Shown here one piece after another: positions 6,749 through 15,198 of a DNA stretch of 22,038 bases. The stretch is taken from positions 1 to 22,038 of the forward strand of contig CAZFAP010000075.1 of NCBI GenBank assembly GCA_964516325.1, given 5' to 3'. The number at the start of each line of letters is the position of its first letter. Position 1 is the stretch's first letter. The translations under genes were made by a program, and so were the position numbers. The notes under the pieces were generated by a model. It saw only the letters and a list, made by a program, of their open reading frames with translations. It was not told the DNA's origin and made no database searches. Source of the DNA: CAZFAP01 sp964516325. Lineage in GTDB: Bacteria; Auribacterota; JABMQX01.

Positions 6749-8106
6749 CTCTCCTCCTTTGACTGGGTTGCTCTCCGTCCGCCAGCTTGTTCCGAATCTT
6801 GCTCGACAAGTCTGCACATCAGCTCTGCTTCGCACGCCATTTCATCCCCAACCCATGCGCTTGCCTTTAACAGGCACGTCGTCGTGCGGAGGCGAACCAC
6901 GCAAGCCTCCAGTCGAAGGGTGTCCCCAGGGAACACAGGCTTCCTGAATTTGACGTTATTTATGGACATGAAGTACGGGACCTTTCCCACGTTCTCGCCC
7001 TTTGTCAGCATAATCATTCCCGCCACCTGAGCCATTGCCTCCACAATCAGCACGCCGGGCATGATCGGGTGTCCCGGAAAATGCCCCGCGAAGAACGGCT
7101 CGTTGATCGTAACGTTCTTTATCCCCACGACCCTGTTGTCCGGGACGAACTCGACAATTTTGTCCACCAGCAGGAAGGGATACCTGTGCGGGAGAATTTT
7201 CATCACGTGAGTCACATCGAGAGCTTCCAAGTTGATTCCCTCTACCGCCTCACCTGGGGACTTTTTCGCGGTCGCTTTCGCCCTTTCCCGAAGGAGTCGA
7301 GTCAGCCTTATGTTGCTGGCGTGTCCGGACTTAATCGCCACAACGTGCGCTCGAAGAGGCTGACCCAGCAAAAACAGGTCCCCCAGAAGGTCCAGAATCT
7401 TGTGCCGTACGAATTCCTTCTCGAAACGGAGACCCTCCTTGCTCAGAATTGCATCTCCTTTTACCACAACGGCATTGTCAAGGCTTCCCCCCTTTATCAG
7501 GCCGGTCACGATCAGGCTTTGAACCTCATCGTACGGACAGAATGTCCGCGAGGGGGCTATCTCTTTGATGAAGGCCTCGTCGTTGATCGTGAGGGAAAGG
7601 AACTGAGTGTCAATACCCGGCTCTTTGTAGCAAATCGTAAAGGAGACCCTGAGTTCGTCTGCCGGAAGAACGATGAGAATCACCCCGTCCTCAGAGAAGT
7701 AGATTGGGTCTCTCGGCTGAAAAACGTTTTTTGGGGTGTCTTGCTGTTCGATCCCCGCTGACTGAATCATCTCCACAAAGGGCATTGCGCTGCCGTCTCC
7801 CACGGGCGGCTCATTCGCCGTTACCTCCACCAGAAGATTGTCAATCCCCAGCCCCATCAACACCGCGAGCACGTGCTCGACCGTGTGAATCTTGATTCCG
7901 TTTTTGCCCAGGGTCGTCCCGCGGAGAATATCCGTAACGTTCTCGATGACCGCTTCGATGGGGGGCTCGTTTGGGAAATCCTTTCCCACGAACCTGACCC
8001 CGTAATTGGGAGGCGCCGGCTTAAACGTAATGCTGGTTTTGTTTCCTGTGTGAACACCGATTCCGGTGAGACTGACCTCCCCTTTAATAGTCCTTTGAGG
8101 TTCCAT
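6745..8106 (-). CDS. lpxC/fabZ: Bifunctional LpxC deacetylase / FabZ 3-hydroxyacyl-ACP dehydratase fusion
   Basis: The 453-residue protein joins two enzymes. Residues 1 to about 285 are LpxC, the Zn-dependent UDP-3-O-acyl-GlcNAc deacetylase and committed lipid A step: zinc ligands in IHTVEH (His78) and RHKILD (His235, Asp239), and the general acid His262 in GHASN. Residues about 293-440 are FabZ (LPHRYPFLLVDKI, GHFPGHPIMPGVLIVEAMAQ, with catalytic His342 and Glu356). Such fusions are known in Bacteroidetes and some other diderms. They put the enzymes that compete for or commit hydroxyacyl chains on one chain. ATG at 8104-8106 is chosen because CAGGAGAGAG precedes it; an open frame extends to 8229 without support. 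It overlaps lpxA by 4 bases. Confidence 0.96.
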   Translation of the reverse strand: MEPQRTIKGEVSLTGIGVHTGNKTSITFKPAPPNYGVRFVGKDFPNEPPIEAVIENVTDILRGTTLGKNGIKIHTVEHVLAVLMGLGIDNLLVEVTANEPPVGDGSAMPFVEMIQSAGIEQQDTPKNVFQPRDPIYFSEDGVILIVLPADELRVSFTICYKEPGIDTQFLSLTINDEAFIKEIAPSRTFCPYDEVQSLIVTGLIKGGSLDNAVVVKGDAILSKEGLRFEKEFVRHKILDLLGDLFLLGQPLRAHVVAIKSGHASNIRLTRLLRERAKATAKKSPGEAVEGINLEALDVTHVMKILPHRYPFLLVDKIVEFVPDNRVVGIKNVTINEPFFAGHFPGHPIMPGVLIVEAMAQVAGMIMLTKGENVGKVPYFMSINNVKFRKPVFPGDTLRLEACVVRLRTTTCLLKASAWVGDEMACEAELMCRLVEQDSEQAGGRRATQSKEES

Positions 8107-8286
8107 TGACTCTCTCCTGATAACTTCTTCCTGTGACCTTCGATACGCACTGTGCTGTTGGCCGGACGCAACTGCCGGGCAATCGTCGCCTTTGGGTTCT
8201 CCCATGTCAGCCAGCTTCGCCCGTGTCATTGCCAGAGCGCTCGGGTTCGTCCATTCGTTTTCGGCAAGAGCGGCCCGGCCCGGACC

Positions 8287-9393
8287 TCATGCCGTGTCGC
8301 CCGCCCCTCTTCCTGCGATGTCTGCCTGCACCGCCTCCTTCGCGGGGGACGCTTTTCGGCTCGTCTCTTCCAGGGCTTTGACTCTCTCACGTAACTCCTG
8401 GACCTCTCGAAGCAGCTCGGGGAGACGGTAGGTCGCCGCAATGGCTTTTCTCTCCTGGTCAAGGGGCCGGGCTGGCGTCCCGCAGACCGTTGCGCCGGGA
8501 GGGACATTTTTGGTTACCCCTGCCTGGGCAGTTACCCTGGCGTTATCTCCGACCTTTATGTGGCCGACAAGCCCCGCCTGACCGGCGAGGATGACGTTGC
8601 GACCCAATTCCGTGCTCCCGGAAATGCCCGCCTGGGCTATGATGATGGAGTTCTCGCCGATTTTCACGTTGTGGGCGATCATCACCAAGTTGTCAATTTT
8701 CGTTCCCTTCCCGACCACCGTTTTACCGAATCGGGCTCTGTCAATGGTAACATTCGCCCCGATTTCCACATCATCCTCAATGCAGACGGACCCGGTCTGC
8801 GGGACCTTGATGTATCTGCCGTTAACGGGAATATATCCAAAGCCGTCCGCTGCAATCACAGTCCCGCTATGGATGATTACTCTGTCGCCGATGATTGTCT
8901 CTTCCCGTATGGTCACGTTGGGATAGATCAGGCAATCGCTGCCGATCTTGCTGTCTCTTCCGATATATACAAACGGATAAATGTGCGTCGAGTCGCCTAT
9001 GGTAACCCCGTCCGCAATCACCACACAGTCTTGAATGCATGCATCTTTGCCGAGGCGCAGGCCTTTCCCAACGCACGCCTTCCTGGAGACCCCTTTTGTC
9101 ATCGGCGGTGGAGGCGGAGAAAAAAGGGACGTGATGTTCACGAAGGCCATGGAGGGATTTTCATGGACAATCGCATTGGTCCGCGGTGGGACTTCCAAGC
9201 CCAACGGAACAATCACCGCGGAGGCCTTCGTCAAGGGAAGCTGTCGTGCGTACTTCGGGTTCGCAAGAAAAGTTATCTGCCCTTCCTCGGCCTCGTTTAT
9301 CGCCGCCACGCCGAAGATCGTGCATTCGGGATCGCCTACCAGCGTCCCGCCAACTTCATTGCATATCTCTCGAAGTGTTTTTTCGACAGCCAA
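8287..9393 (-). CDS. lpxD: UDP-3-O-(3-hydroxyacyl)glucosamine N-acyltransferase LpxD
   Basis: LpxD adds the second hydroxyacyl chain, to the 2-amino group exposed by LpxC. The N-terminal uridine-binding domain (about 1-105) contains GVAAINEAEEGQITFLANP. The hexapeptide-repeat beta-helix follows (IGDSTHIYPFVYIGRDS onward), with GFGYIPVNGRYIKVPQTG and catalytic His241 in MIAHNVKIG. A C-terminal coiled coil (LLREVQELRERVKALEE) and an Ala-rich tail end the protein. TTG at 9391-9393 is the best start because AAGGGAG lies just upstream; a second TTG at 9409-9411 would add six residues. The length is 368 residues against 341 in E. coli, the excess being mainly the tail. A poly-Pro run (SPPPPP) near residue 93 links the two domains. 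Confidence 0.95.
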   Translation of the reverse strand: MAVEKTLREICNEVGGTLVGDPECTIFGVAAINEAEEGQITFLANPKYARQLPLTKASAVIVPLGLEVPPRTNAIVHENPSMAFVNITSLFSPPPPPMTKGVSRKACVGKGLRLGKDACIQDCVVIADGVTIGDSTHIYPFVYIGRDSKIGSDCLIYPNVTIREETIIGDRVIIHSGTVIAADGFGYIPVNGRYIKVPQTGSVCIEDDVEIGANVTIDRARFGKTVVGKGTKIDNLVMIAHNVKIGENSIIIAQAGISGSTELGRNVILAGQAGLVGHIKVGDNARVTAQAGVTKNVPPGATVCGTPARPLDQERKAIAATYRLPELLREVQELRERVKALEETSRKASPAKEAVQADIAGRGAGDTA

Positions 9394-9462
9394 AATACTC
9401 TCCCTTCGCAACCGCTCCCAAGCTGCCCAACGTTCAGGCGGCAGGCGGTAACGAGTGTGAAC

Positions 9463-9490
9463 AATATATTACTGACCGGTATCCTGTCCA
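9463..9490 (-). promoter_or_regulatory. Candidate promoter for lpxD
   Basis: On the minus strand TGGACA (9485-9490), a 16-base spacer and TATATT (9463-9468) lie about 70 bases upstream of the lpxD start. This is a fair sigma70-like match and could let the lipid A genes be transcribed separately from ompH and bamA. Confidence 0.4.
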
Positions 9491-9650
9491 CACCTTTCCT
9501 TTCCCCGCAGGCGAGCCCTCCCTAAAAGATTAGACCGGTCATTCCCTGCGAGAATTGACCGATCTGTGTGTGCCCGCCTTCGTTTTTTCGCTTCGCAGAG
9601 CTGTTGCTCTTGCTGCCTCGCCCACCGCCTTCTCTGGCTATGTACGCGAA

Positions 9651-9760
9651 TTCATAAATCCAGTAATGTATCAAACCCCGCCTAAGGCGGGGTACGGGAT
9701 GGTCAAGACCGACGACCAGACGAATCCGGTTCATCCTGTACATCCAGTCGAAAAATACGT
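9651..9760 (-). repeat. Dispersed mosaic repeat, copy 1 (contains ACCCCGCC-TAA-GGCGGGGT hairpin)
   Basis: Read on the minus strand this stretch begins ACGTATT, passes TACAGGATGAACCG, reaches a perfect hairpin (9675-9693) and ends GGATTTATGAA. The same order of blocks occurs on the plus strand at 19319-19495. The rest of the 9394-9832 gap shows only the candidate lpxD promoter. A short open frame here (9522-9743) is a translation of the repeat and not a gene. Confidence 0.7.
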
Positions 9761-9832
9761 GATTGAATTTATAAATCAGAGCACTAAGCGAATATCACCT
9801 CCGTGCCCGCCTATGCCGCAACGCAGCCGGCC

Positions 9833-10921
9833 TCATTGCTTTCCACGGTTTTGCGTTTTGCCCCCTTCTTGACTCGGCAAGGGCTCCTCTTCTTCCATCG
9901 CTACGCTATGCCCATCCGGGAAAACCACGGCGCCTCTTCCGTACAAGTGCACCAGTCCGATTTCATTCAGCAGGATAAACGTCAGCGGGCGCCTCTCGTC
10001 CAGTCCCGTGAATGTGTAGCCGGATAGCGATACTTCTCCCACGAATCGCCACACCGATTTGTCCCCCATGGGCGCCGCCACGACGCCCCCGGCGCCGCCG
10101 GTCAAGTCCTTGGGATACTGGGAAAGGAACCGGACATTTCCTCCCTCTCCCTTCATGGTGATGCTCCCCGATGCGGAACCTTTCCGTGGCTGTATCTCTT
10201 TCATTGTGTGGCGATTTCGCACGCCGCTCTTGACGAGCTCCTCCATCATCGCGTCTTCCGCCGAAGCCGAGACCGGCTCCGCGACGGACGGCGTCTTCTC
10301 TCCCGCCTTTTCCTTGGTCTCCGAGCGGTTTTTCAGGAATCGTTCGTTCATCTTTACGAGGGTCTGGAACGTCAGGTCAGCCGAATCGTCCTTGTGGAGA
10401 AGGACTTCGTCCGCCAGAACCCAGGTGTATCCCTTCTCCTGCGCCACTTCCCTGACCGCGGTGGCGATTTCTTCCATTATTTCTTTCTCAAACCGGGTCT
10501 GCCGTTTTTCGATCTCCTGGCGGAGCGCGCTGTCGAATCTCAGCAGCTCCACTTTCTTTCTTTGGATTTTCTCGTCGTCTTTCTTCGCCTGTTCGGGTCC
10601 GCTCAGAGTTCTCGCCGTCTCCAAGTCGTTGATCTCCTTCTGGATTGCGTCGCGCTCCGGCTTCTTCTCCTCTAAGAGTCTCTTTACTTCCTCCTCAAAC
10701 GCCTTCTTCCGGAGGCTCTCGTCCGAAATCTTCTTCAAGCTCACGAAGCCGATTTTGACCTCCTGCCCCACCGGCCCCGGCGCGGGGGCAGTCGTTTTCC
10801 CTTCGCTCCCTGCCGAAGGCTCGGCGGTTGTGCCGCCATTACTGGCAGCCAGGCACAACGCCCCAGCGCAAAGCAAAAGAGTCCGCAACTTGAACGTTGT
10901 CAATGCGATTCTCCAACTCAC
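9833..10921 (-). CDS. OmpH/Skp-family periplasmic chaperone with long C-terminal extension
   Basis: After a signal peptide (FKLRTLLLCAGALCLAAS) and a Gly/Pro/Ala-rich linker comes an OmpH/Skp region at about residues 55-195. It begins VKIGFVSLKKI and has long charged helices (FEEEVKRLLEEKKPERDAIQ, IQRKKVELLRFDSALRQEIE), then YTWVLADEVLL. Skp holds unfolded outer-membrane proteins on the way to BamA, and the gene follows bamA as expected. The remaining 165 or so residues (roughly 9833-10336) are not part of Skp. They include a Gly-rich stretch and a compact-looking module (WRFVGEVSLSGYTFTGLDER, GAVVFPDG) that I do not recognise. GTG at 10919-10921 is chosen for its AAAGGAG ten bases upstream. 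A reading back to 11032 would run nearly to the bamA stop and lacks support. Confidence 0.82.
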   Translation of the reverse strand: MSWRIALTTFKLRTLLLCAGALCLAASNGGTTAEPSAGSEGKTTAPAPGPVGQEVKIGFVSLKKISDESLRKKAFEEEVKRLLEEKKPERDAIQKEINDLETARTLSGPEQAKKDDEKIQRKKVELLRFDSALRQEIEKRQTRFEKEIMEEIATAVREVAQEKGYTWVLADEVLLHKDDSADLTFQTLVKMNERFLKNRSETKEKAGEKTPSVAEPVSASAEDAMMEELVKSGVRNRHTMKEIQPRKGSASGSITMKGEGGNVRFLSQYPKDLTGGAGGVVAAPMGDKSVWRFVGEVSLSGYTFTGLDERRPLTFILLNEIGLVHLYGRGAVVFPDGHSVAMEEEEPLPSQEGGKTQNRGKQ

Positions 10922-11042
10922 TGTCAGAAATCTCCTTTCGTCTTCCGGTAATTGCGAGGCGCCGGGGCATCCACCATAGAATAGACGCATGCCGTCCGCT
11001 TCGGTTCCGCTCCTCTCCCAAGGCAGGCCCACCTGTGGGGGA

Positions 11043-13676
11043 TCAGAAGTTGAATCCCATTGAGAAATGGAAGCGCCCGCTCTGGTTTGTTGTGTCGTCT
11101 TTTTGGACGGGCCAGCCGTAGTCCAGGTTGATGGGGATCGGCCTGCCCATGAGTGGGATGATGACCCGCAGGCCTACGCCCGCCCCCGCCAGGAGGTCCG
11201 ACGGGTCTATCTCGTACGAGTCGTACCAGACGTTTCCTGTGTCGTAGAAGACCGCCCCTCTCAGCGGCCCATAGATCGGGTAGTCGTATTCCGCTGACAA
11301 CAGGAGGGATGATTTTCCACCGATGGGTTCCCGGAGCTCGTCCTTGGGCCCGACGATTCGGTACTCGAATCCTCGGATGGTTGCCGGGCCGCCGAGGAAC
11401 AGTCGCTCGAAGATTGGCACGTCGTCCGAGTCTCCGAATTCCTGGGCAAAACCCACCCTCGCCAACAGCCTCAGAACGTGCTTGCTGGTGTAAAGCCGTA
11501 TGTATTGGGCCACTCTGTATTCGTGCGTGAAGAAATCCTCTTCCGAGCCAAAGAAACTTGCCGCCACTTGCCAGGCCGCCGAAGCTCTCATCCCGCGAGT
11601 TGGCATGAGGTAGCTATCAGTCGTGTCCCTGATCGTCTCAAACATCATCGAACCGATTGTCCTTTCCCCCTCCTCCTTTTTCAGCGTCTCAGAAGCCTCC
11701 TGCTTCACGTCAAGGTCCACTCTCTCGAGCTTGTACGTTACGCCCGCCCTCGTTGCCGGGGCGATCCTCTTGTACAGTTTCACGTCGAAACCCGTGTTCT
11801 TCTGCTCGTAATAGTGCTTCTTGCTCAAATATCGCTTGTCCATCCGGAAAACATCGAATCCGAGGGAGAGGGGCCTGTCGAACAGCCATGGCTCCGTGAA
11901 GCTGAATATAAAGTCCGTTCGTTTGCTTCCCACAAGGGCCTTCAATCTTGCTTTCTGCCCGGCCCCGCGAAGCAGCGGGCTTCGCCACCTCTTCCAATCA
12001 AAGTTCGATTGCGTTATCTCGAACGTGCCAAACACATCATAGACGGAGCTTACTCCTCCTCCGAACCACAGTTTTCCCGTCGGCACTTCGCCGACCTCAA
12101 TTACGAGGTCCCTGACTCCCTCCGTATCGGTCGCCCGGTCGTACCAGATGACGCCCTCCGCCGCCGGATTCTCCGGGTCGCCGAAGTAGTTGAGGTTTTT
12201 CAGCCGCTGGATGGAAACGCGGACTTTTCTTATGTTGAAGACCTCGCCGGGGTTGACGGCGATCTCCCTTCGGATCACCTTGTCTTTGGTGATGAGGTTT
12301 CCCGTAATCTCGATTTTCCCGATACGCACCTCTTTATTCTCGGTGATGGTATAGACCACCTCGAGAACGTGCGGTTTCTCGCCGGGCTTCCTTTCGACCG
12401 TAATGACCGCGTCTATGTACCCGCGCTCGCCATACCTGTCGAACACGGCGGTCCGGTCTCTCTCCAGCACGAACGGGTCAAACGGCATCCCTTCCTTGAG
12501 CATGCACACGCGGAGAATCTCCTCGGCTGGAATTAGAGTATTCCCCTGAACCGAGAGTTTTCCCGCGAAGTATTGGGCGCCCTCGCTGAGCCTGACGGTC
12601 AACTCGATCTGTCTTTTCTTCGGCGGGACCTTCCACTCTCGCCCCAGCTTGTCGAGGAGGCTTTCGGCTGGAGTGGAAACGCTCACCGTTTTGCCTTCCG
12701 GCAGAACCGTCAACTCGATTCCCAATTTCTCGAAGGATGCCTTCCCGGTCCCGCAGTTCGGACACACCCAGGCCTCCCGCAACTCCTCGAACGGCGTCCC
12801 GGGCGTAACGCCGTGTTCCGGGTCGCCCTGGAGAGGATCGTACGTCCCCCCGCAGTTGCTGCATCGGGCTCCGCGAACCGCAACGTCCAGGAAGCCCTTC
12901 TGTTGATATACAGCCTTGATTAAGTCCAGGTCCTCGTCGAGAACGTAGCGCTTCAGCTTGCCTCTTCCGAAAATGAACGGGAGGAATTTCTTTCTTTTCT
13001 TTGTTTTCATTGCCTTGAGGATGGAGTCGGTGGGCACAACCTTGTTCCCGACGACGTTCAGTTTCCTCACGAAAGCCCTGGGCCCCTCTTCGATCTCGAC
13101 ACTGACGGTCACCTCGTTGGTCTCTTTGTCCACTTCCGGGACGTGCCGCACGGAAGCGGCAAAGTATCCCTTCTTTTCGTAATAGTCCTCGATCTCCGTG
13201 ATGCCCCTTTCGACCTCGGCGGGATCGTAGATGGAACCCACGAGAGACGGCGCTCCGGGCACCGCAATCCTGCCGAGAAGCCCGGGTTTCTTTTCCTCCT
13301 TGGGCTTCATCCTCTTCAGTAGAGTCTTATTCGGGACGGTTTGGTTTCCTGCGAAAGCCACCTCGCGGACGAGGGGATTCTCCTCAAAGACATAGGCCAG
13401 GATGATGCCATCGGGCGCCTGGTCCACGGCCACTGTCACATTTCGGAAATCTCCCGTCGCCATCAGGTTCTTGATGTCCTCGTCCACGATCTCTCGGGAG
13501 AATACGTCTCCCGGCTTGTTTCTGATTTTCAAGCGGACGAAGCTCTCATTGGCTTTTCGCAGGCCGGTCAGTTTGAGTTCCTTGATGACAGGCTTCTGTT
13601 CTTCTGCGGGGGTTGTGGGCGCAAAAAGAAGAAGAGCACAAACCACAACTGCAACCAAACGGGCGCCGGCAGGCAT
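11043..13676 (-). CDS. bamA: Outer-membrane protein assembly factor BamA with rubredoxin-like insertion in POTRA 3
   Basis: BamA folds and inserts beta-barrel proteins into the outer membrane. The 877-residue protein has a signal peptide (1-24) and five POTRA domains: about 28-100, 101-199, 200-366, 367-446 and 447-530. A C-terminal 16-strand barrel (531-877) contains the conserved IRGF lid motif (GPATIRGFEY) and ends in Phe (FSMGFNF), the usual outer-membrane signal. POTRA 3 is about 85 residues longer than normal. Between GFLDVAVRG and RQIELTVRLSEG it carries a rubredoxin-like module, annotated separately. The ATG is backed by AAAGGAGGAGCC. dnaB lies upstream with a 31-base gap and ompH downstream. 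E. coli BamA is about 810 residues; the extra length is mostly this insert. Confidence 0.95.
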   Translation of the reverse strand: MPAGARLVAVVVCALLLFAPTTPAEEQKPVIKELKLTGLRKANESFVRLKIRNKPGDVFSREIVDEDIKNLMATGDFRNVTVAVDQAPDGIILAYVFEENPLVREVAFAGNQTVPNKTLLKRMKPKEEKKPGLLGRIAVPGAPSLVGSIYDPAEVERGITEIEDYYEKKGYFAASVRHVPEVDKETNEVTVSVEIEEGPRAFVRKLNVVGNKVVPTDSILKAMKTKKRKKFLPFIFGRGKLKRYVLDEDLDLIKAVYQQKGFLDVAVRGARCSNCGGTYDPLQGDPEHGVTPGTPFEELREAWVCPNCGTGKASFEKLGIELTVLPEGKTVSVSTPAESLLDKLGREWKVPPKKRQIELTVRLSEGAQYFAGKLSVQGNTLIPAEEILRVCMLKEGMPFDPFVLERDRTAVFDRYGERGYIDAVITVERKPGEKPHVLEVVYTITENKEVRIGKIEITGNLITKDKVIRREIAVNPGEVFNIRKVRVSIQRLKNLNYFGDPENPAAEGVIWYDRATDTEGVRDLVIEVGEVPTGKLWFGGGVSSVYDVFGTFEITQSNFDWKRWRSPLLRGAGQKARLKALVGSKRTDFIFSFTEPWLFDRPLSLGFDVFRMDKRYLSKKHYYEQKNTGFDVKLYKRIAPATRAGVTYKLERVDLDVKQEASETLKKEEGERTIGSMMFETIRDTTDSYLMPTRGMRASAAWQVAASFFGSEEDFFTHEYRVAQYIRLYTSKHVLRLLARVGFAQEFGDSDDVPIFERLFLGGPATIRGFEYRIVGPKDELREPIGGKSSLLLSAEYDYPIYGPLRGAVFYDTGNVWYDSYEIDPSDLLAGAGVGLRVIIPLMGRPIPINLDYGWPVQKDDTTNQSGRFHFSMGFNF
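12717..12872 (-). other. Rubredoxin-like domain embedded in BamA POTRA 3
   Basis: Residues about 269-320 of BamA contain Cys272-x2-Cys275-x29-Cys305-x2-Cys308, the exact spacing of Clostridium rubredoxin (Cys6, 9, 39, 42). The residues between also follow the rubredoxin pattern: YDPLQGDPEHGVTPGTPFEE, then W-V-CPNCG and K-A-SFE. In known rubredoxins the four Cys bind one Fe (sometimes Zn) for electron transfer. One change is the usual CGY, here CGG. A 35-residue linker (to about 355) rejoins the POTRA fold. BamA topology places this module in the periplasm. Confidence 0.88.
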
Positions 13677-13707
13677 TGGCTCCTCCTTTCAGTGGGTTCG
13701 GTTCCAA

Positions 13708-15096
13708 CTACCCAGGGATGTCGTTCTCAAAATCTCCTTCCTGTTCCTCCTCCGGAACGGTCTCCCGCGAAAGAGAGTCGAACCGCGTGGACTCCTTTGA
13801 GAAAACAAGCTGCACCTCCCCCACGGGACCGTTTCTCTGCTTGGCGATGATTAACTCCGCTATCCCAGGTCTGTCGTTCGGGTCGTAGTAGTCCGGCCGA
13901 ACCAGCAGCAGAACCACATCCGCGTCCTGCTCGATGGCCCCGGATTCCCGCAAGTCGGATAGCTGGGGTCGTTTGTTCGGCCGGTCTTCCACCTCTCGGT
14001 TCAATTGAGACAGCAAAAGCACCGGGATGTCCAGTTCTTTTGCGAGGGCTTTCAGCAGCCGCGACATCTCGGAGATTTCCTGCTGGCGGTTCTCGTACCT
14101 TTTCCCGGTTCCTCGGAGCGATTGCAGGTAGTCGAGAATGATCAGCCGGATGCCCAGGGCGGATTTCATTCGCCGGGCTATGGCGCGCACTTGCAGCACG
14201 TTCGGCGCCGGCATATCGTTGATATATACCGGCGTCTGAGTCAGTTCGCCAGCCGCGCGTATGATGTCCGCCCAGTCATCCTTGCCGAGGAAACCCGTGC
14301 GCGCCTTGTGGCTGTCCACTCTCGCCCGGGAACAGAGCATTCGCTGCACTACGTGTTTCGCGGAGGTCTCCAGGCTGAAGATTGCCACAGGCATTTTGTT
14401 CTCCACCGCGACGTTTTCTGCAATGTTTAACGCAAGCGCCGTCTTCCCCATGGACGGACGGGACGCCAGGACAACGAGGTCGCAGTTCTGGAAGCCGGAA
14501 GTCAACTCGTCGAGTTTCTTGAAGCCGGTAGGCACGCCCGTAACATGGCGCTTGTTCAGAGACAGCTTTTCAATGTCGTCCACGACCCCCGTAAGCATGC
14601 TTCCCACGGGGACGAAGCTCTGCCCCACCCTTTTTTCGGCAATGTCAAAAACGGTCGTCTCCGCTATGTCCAGCAGGTATTCAACATCCCCTTCCTCCTC
14701 GTAGCACCTCTTGACAATGCCCGTGGCCGACGCAATCAGATTGCGCAGTACGGCTTTGTCGGAGACTATCTTGAAATAGGAATCAGCGTGGGCGGTTGTG
14801 GGGACGGATTCGACAAGCTTTGTAAGGTACACGGACCCGCCGATCGAGTCAAGCTTCCCCATCGCATCCAGTTTATTGGCCGCCGTCACCAGGTCCACCA
14901 CGGCGCCAGCCTGGTAAAGCTCCAGGATGGCCGCGAAAATTGTGCGGTGAGCCAGGTCGTAGAAAGACTCGGCGTCAAGTTTCTCGGCCGCCAGGTCCAA
15001 CGGTTCCCGGCTCAGAAGCATGCACCCCAGCGAACTCATCTCCGCCTCAATGTTATGAGGGGGAACTCGCTCCACCAGTTGGTCCTGCACAGCCAT
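13708..15096 (-). CDS. dnaB: Replicative DNA helicase DnaB
   Basis: DnaB is the hexameric 5'-3' helicase at the replication fork. The 462-residue protein has the N-terminal helical domain (PPHNIEAEMSSLGCMLLS; YFKIVSDKAVLRNLI) and the RecA-like C-terminal domain. Walker A is ASRPSMGKTA, followed by IFSLETSA, Walker B LIILDYLQSL, then LLLSQLNREVEDR, LSDLRESGAIEQDADVV and KQRNGPVG. The start ATG at 15094-15096 follows GTGAGGAAACG. The C-terminus is acidic (EEEQEGDFENDI). The order rpsF-ssb-rpsR-rplI-dnaB seen upstream is widely conserved. I see no intein or other insertion. Confidence 0.97.
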   Translation of the reverse strand: MAVQDQLVERVPPHNIEAEMSSLGCMLLSREPLDLAAEKLDAESFYDLAHRTIFAAILELYQAGAVVDLVTAANKLDAMGKLDSIGGSVYLTKLVESVPTTAHADSYFKIVSDKAVLRNLIASATGIVKRCYEEEGDVEYLLDIAETTVFDIAEKRVGQSFVPVGSMLTGVVDDIEKLSLNKRHVTGVPTGFKKLDELTSGFQNCDLVVLASRPSMGKTALALNIAENVAVENKMPVAIFSLETSAKHVVQRMLCSRARVDSHKARTGFLGKDDWADIIRAAGELTQTPVYINDMPAPNVLQVRAIARRMKSALGIRLIILDYLQSLRGTGKRYENRQQEISEMSRLLKALAKELDIPVLLLSQLNREVEDRPNKRPQLSDLRESGAIEQDADVVLLLVRPDYYDPNDRPGIAELIIAKQRNGPVGEVQLVFSKESTRFDSLSRETVPEEEQEGDFENDIPG

Positions 15097-15198
15097 CGTT
15101 TCCTCACCCTGTGCGCCCTGTACAGCAGCCTTTGCCGTGTCCGCGCCTCCAGCCGGGCGCCCGTTTCACCCAGCGTGCATGTGTCTTGTAGAGAACTC

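Noticed and set aside
9522..9743. A 73-codon minus-strand gene
   Set aside because: Its most distinctive part (MNRIRL...PVPRLRRG) is simply the translation of the dispersed repeat, and recurs from 19344.
11478..12536. A 352-codon open frame on the plus strand
   Set aside because: It lies wholly opposite bamA and is a by-product of GC-rich codon use.
12717..12872. The BamA insert as an ordinary zinc ribbon or an assembly chimera
   Set aside because: The 29-residue Cys spacing and the PGT-F-E / W-CP-CG pattern are rubredoxin-specific, and the frame and POTRA fold resume cleanly on both sides.
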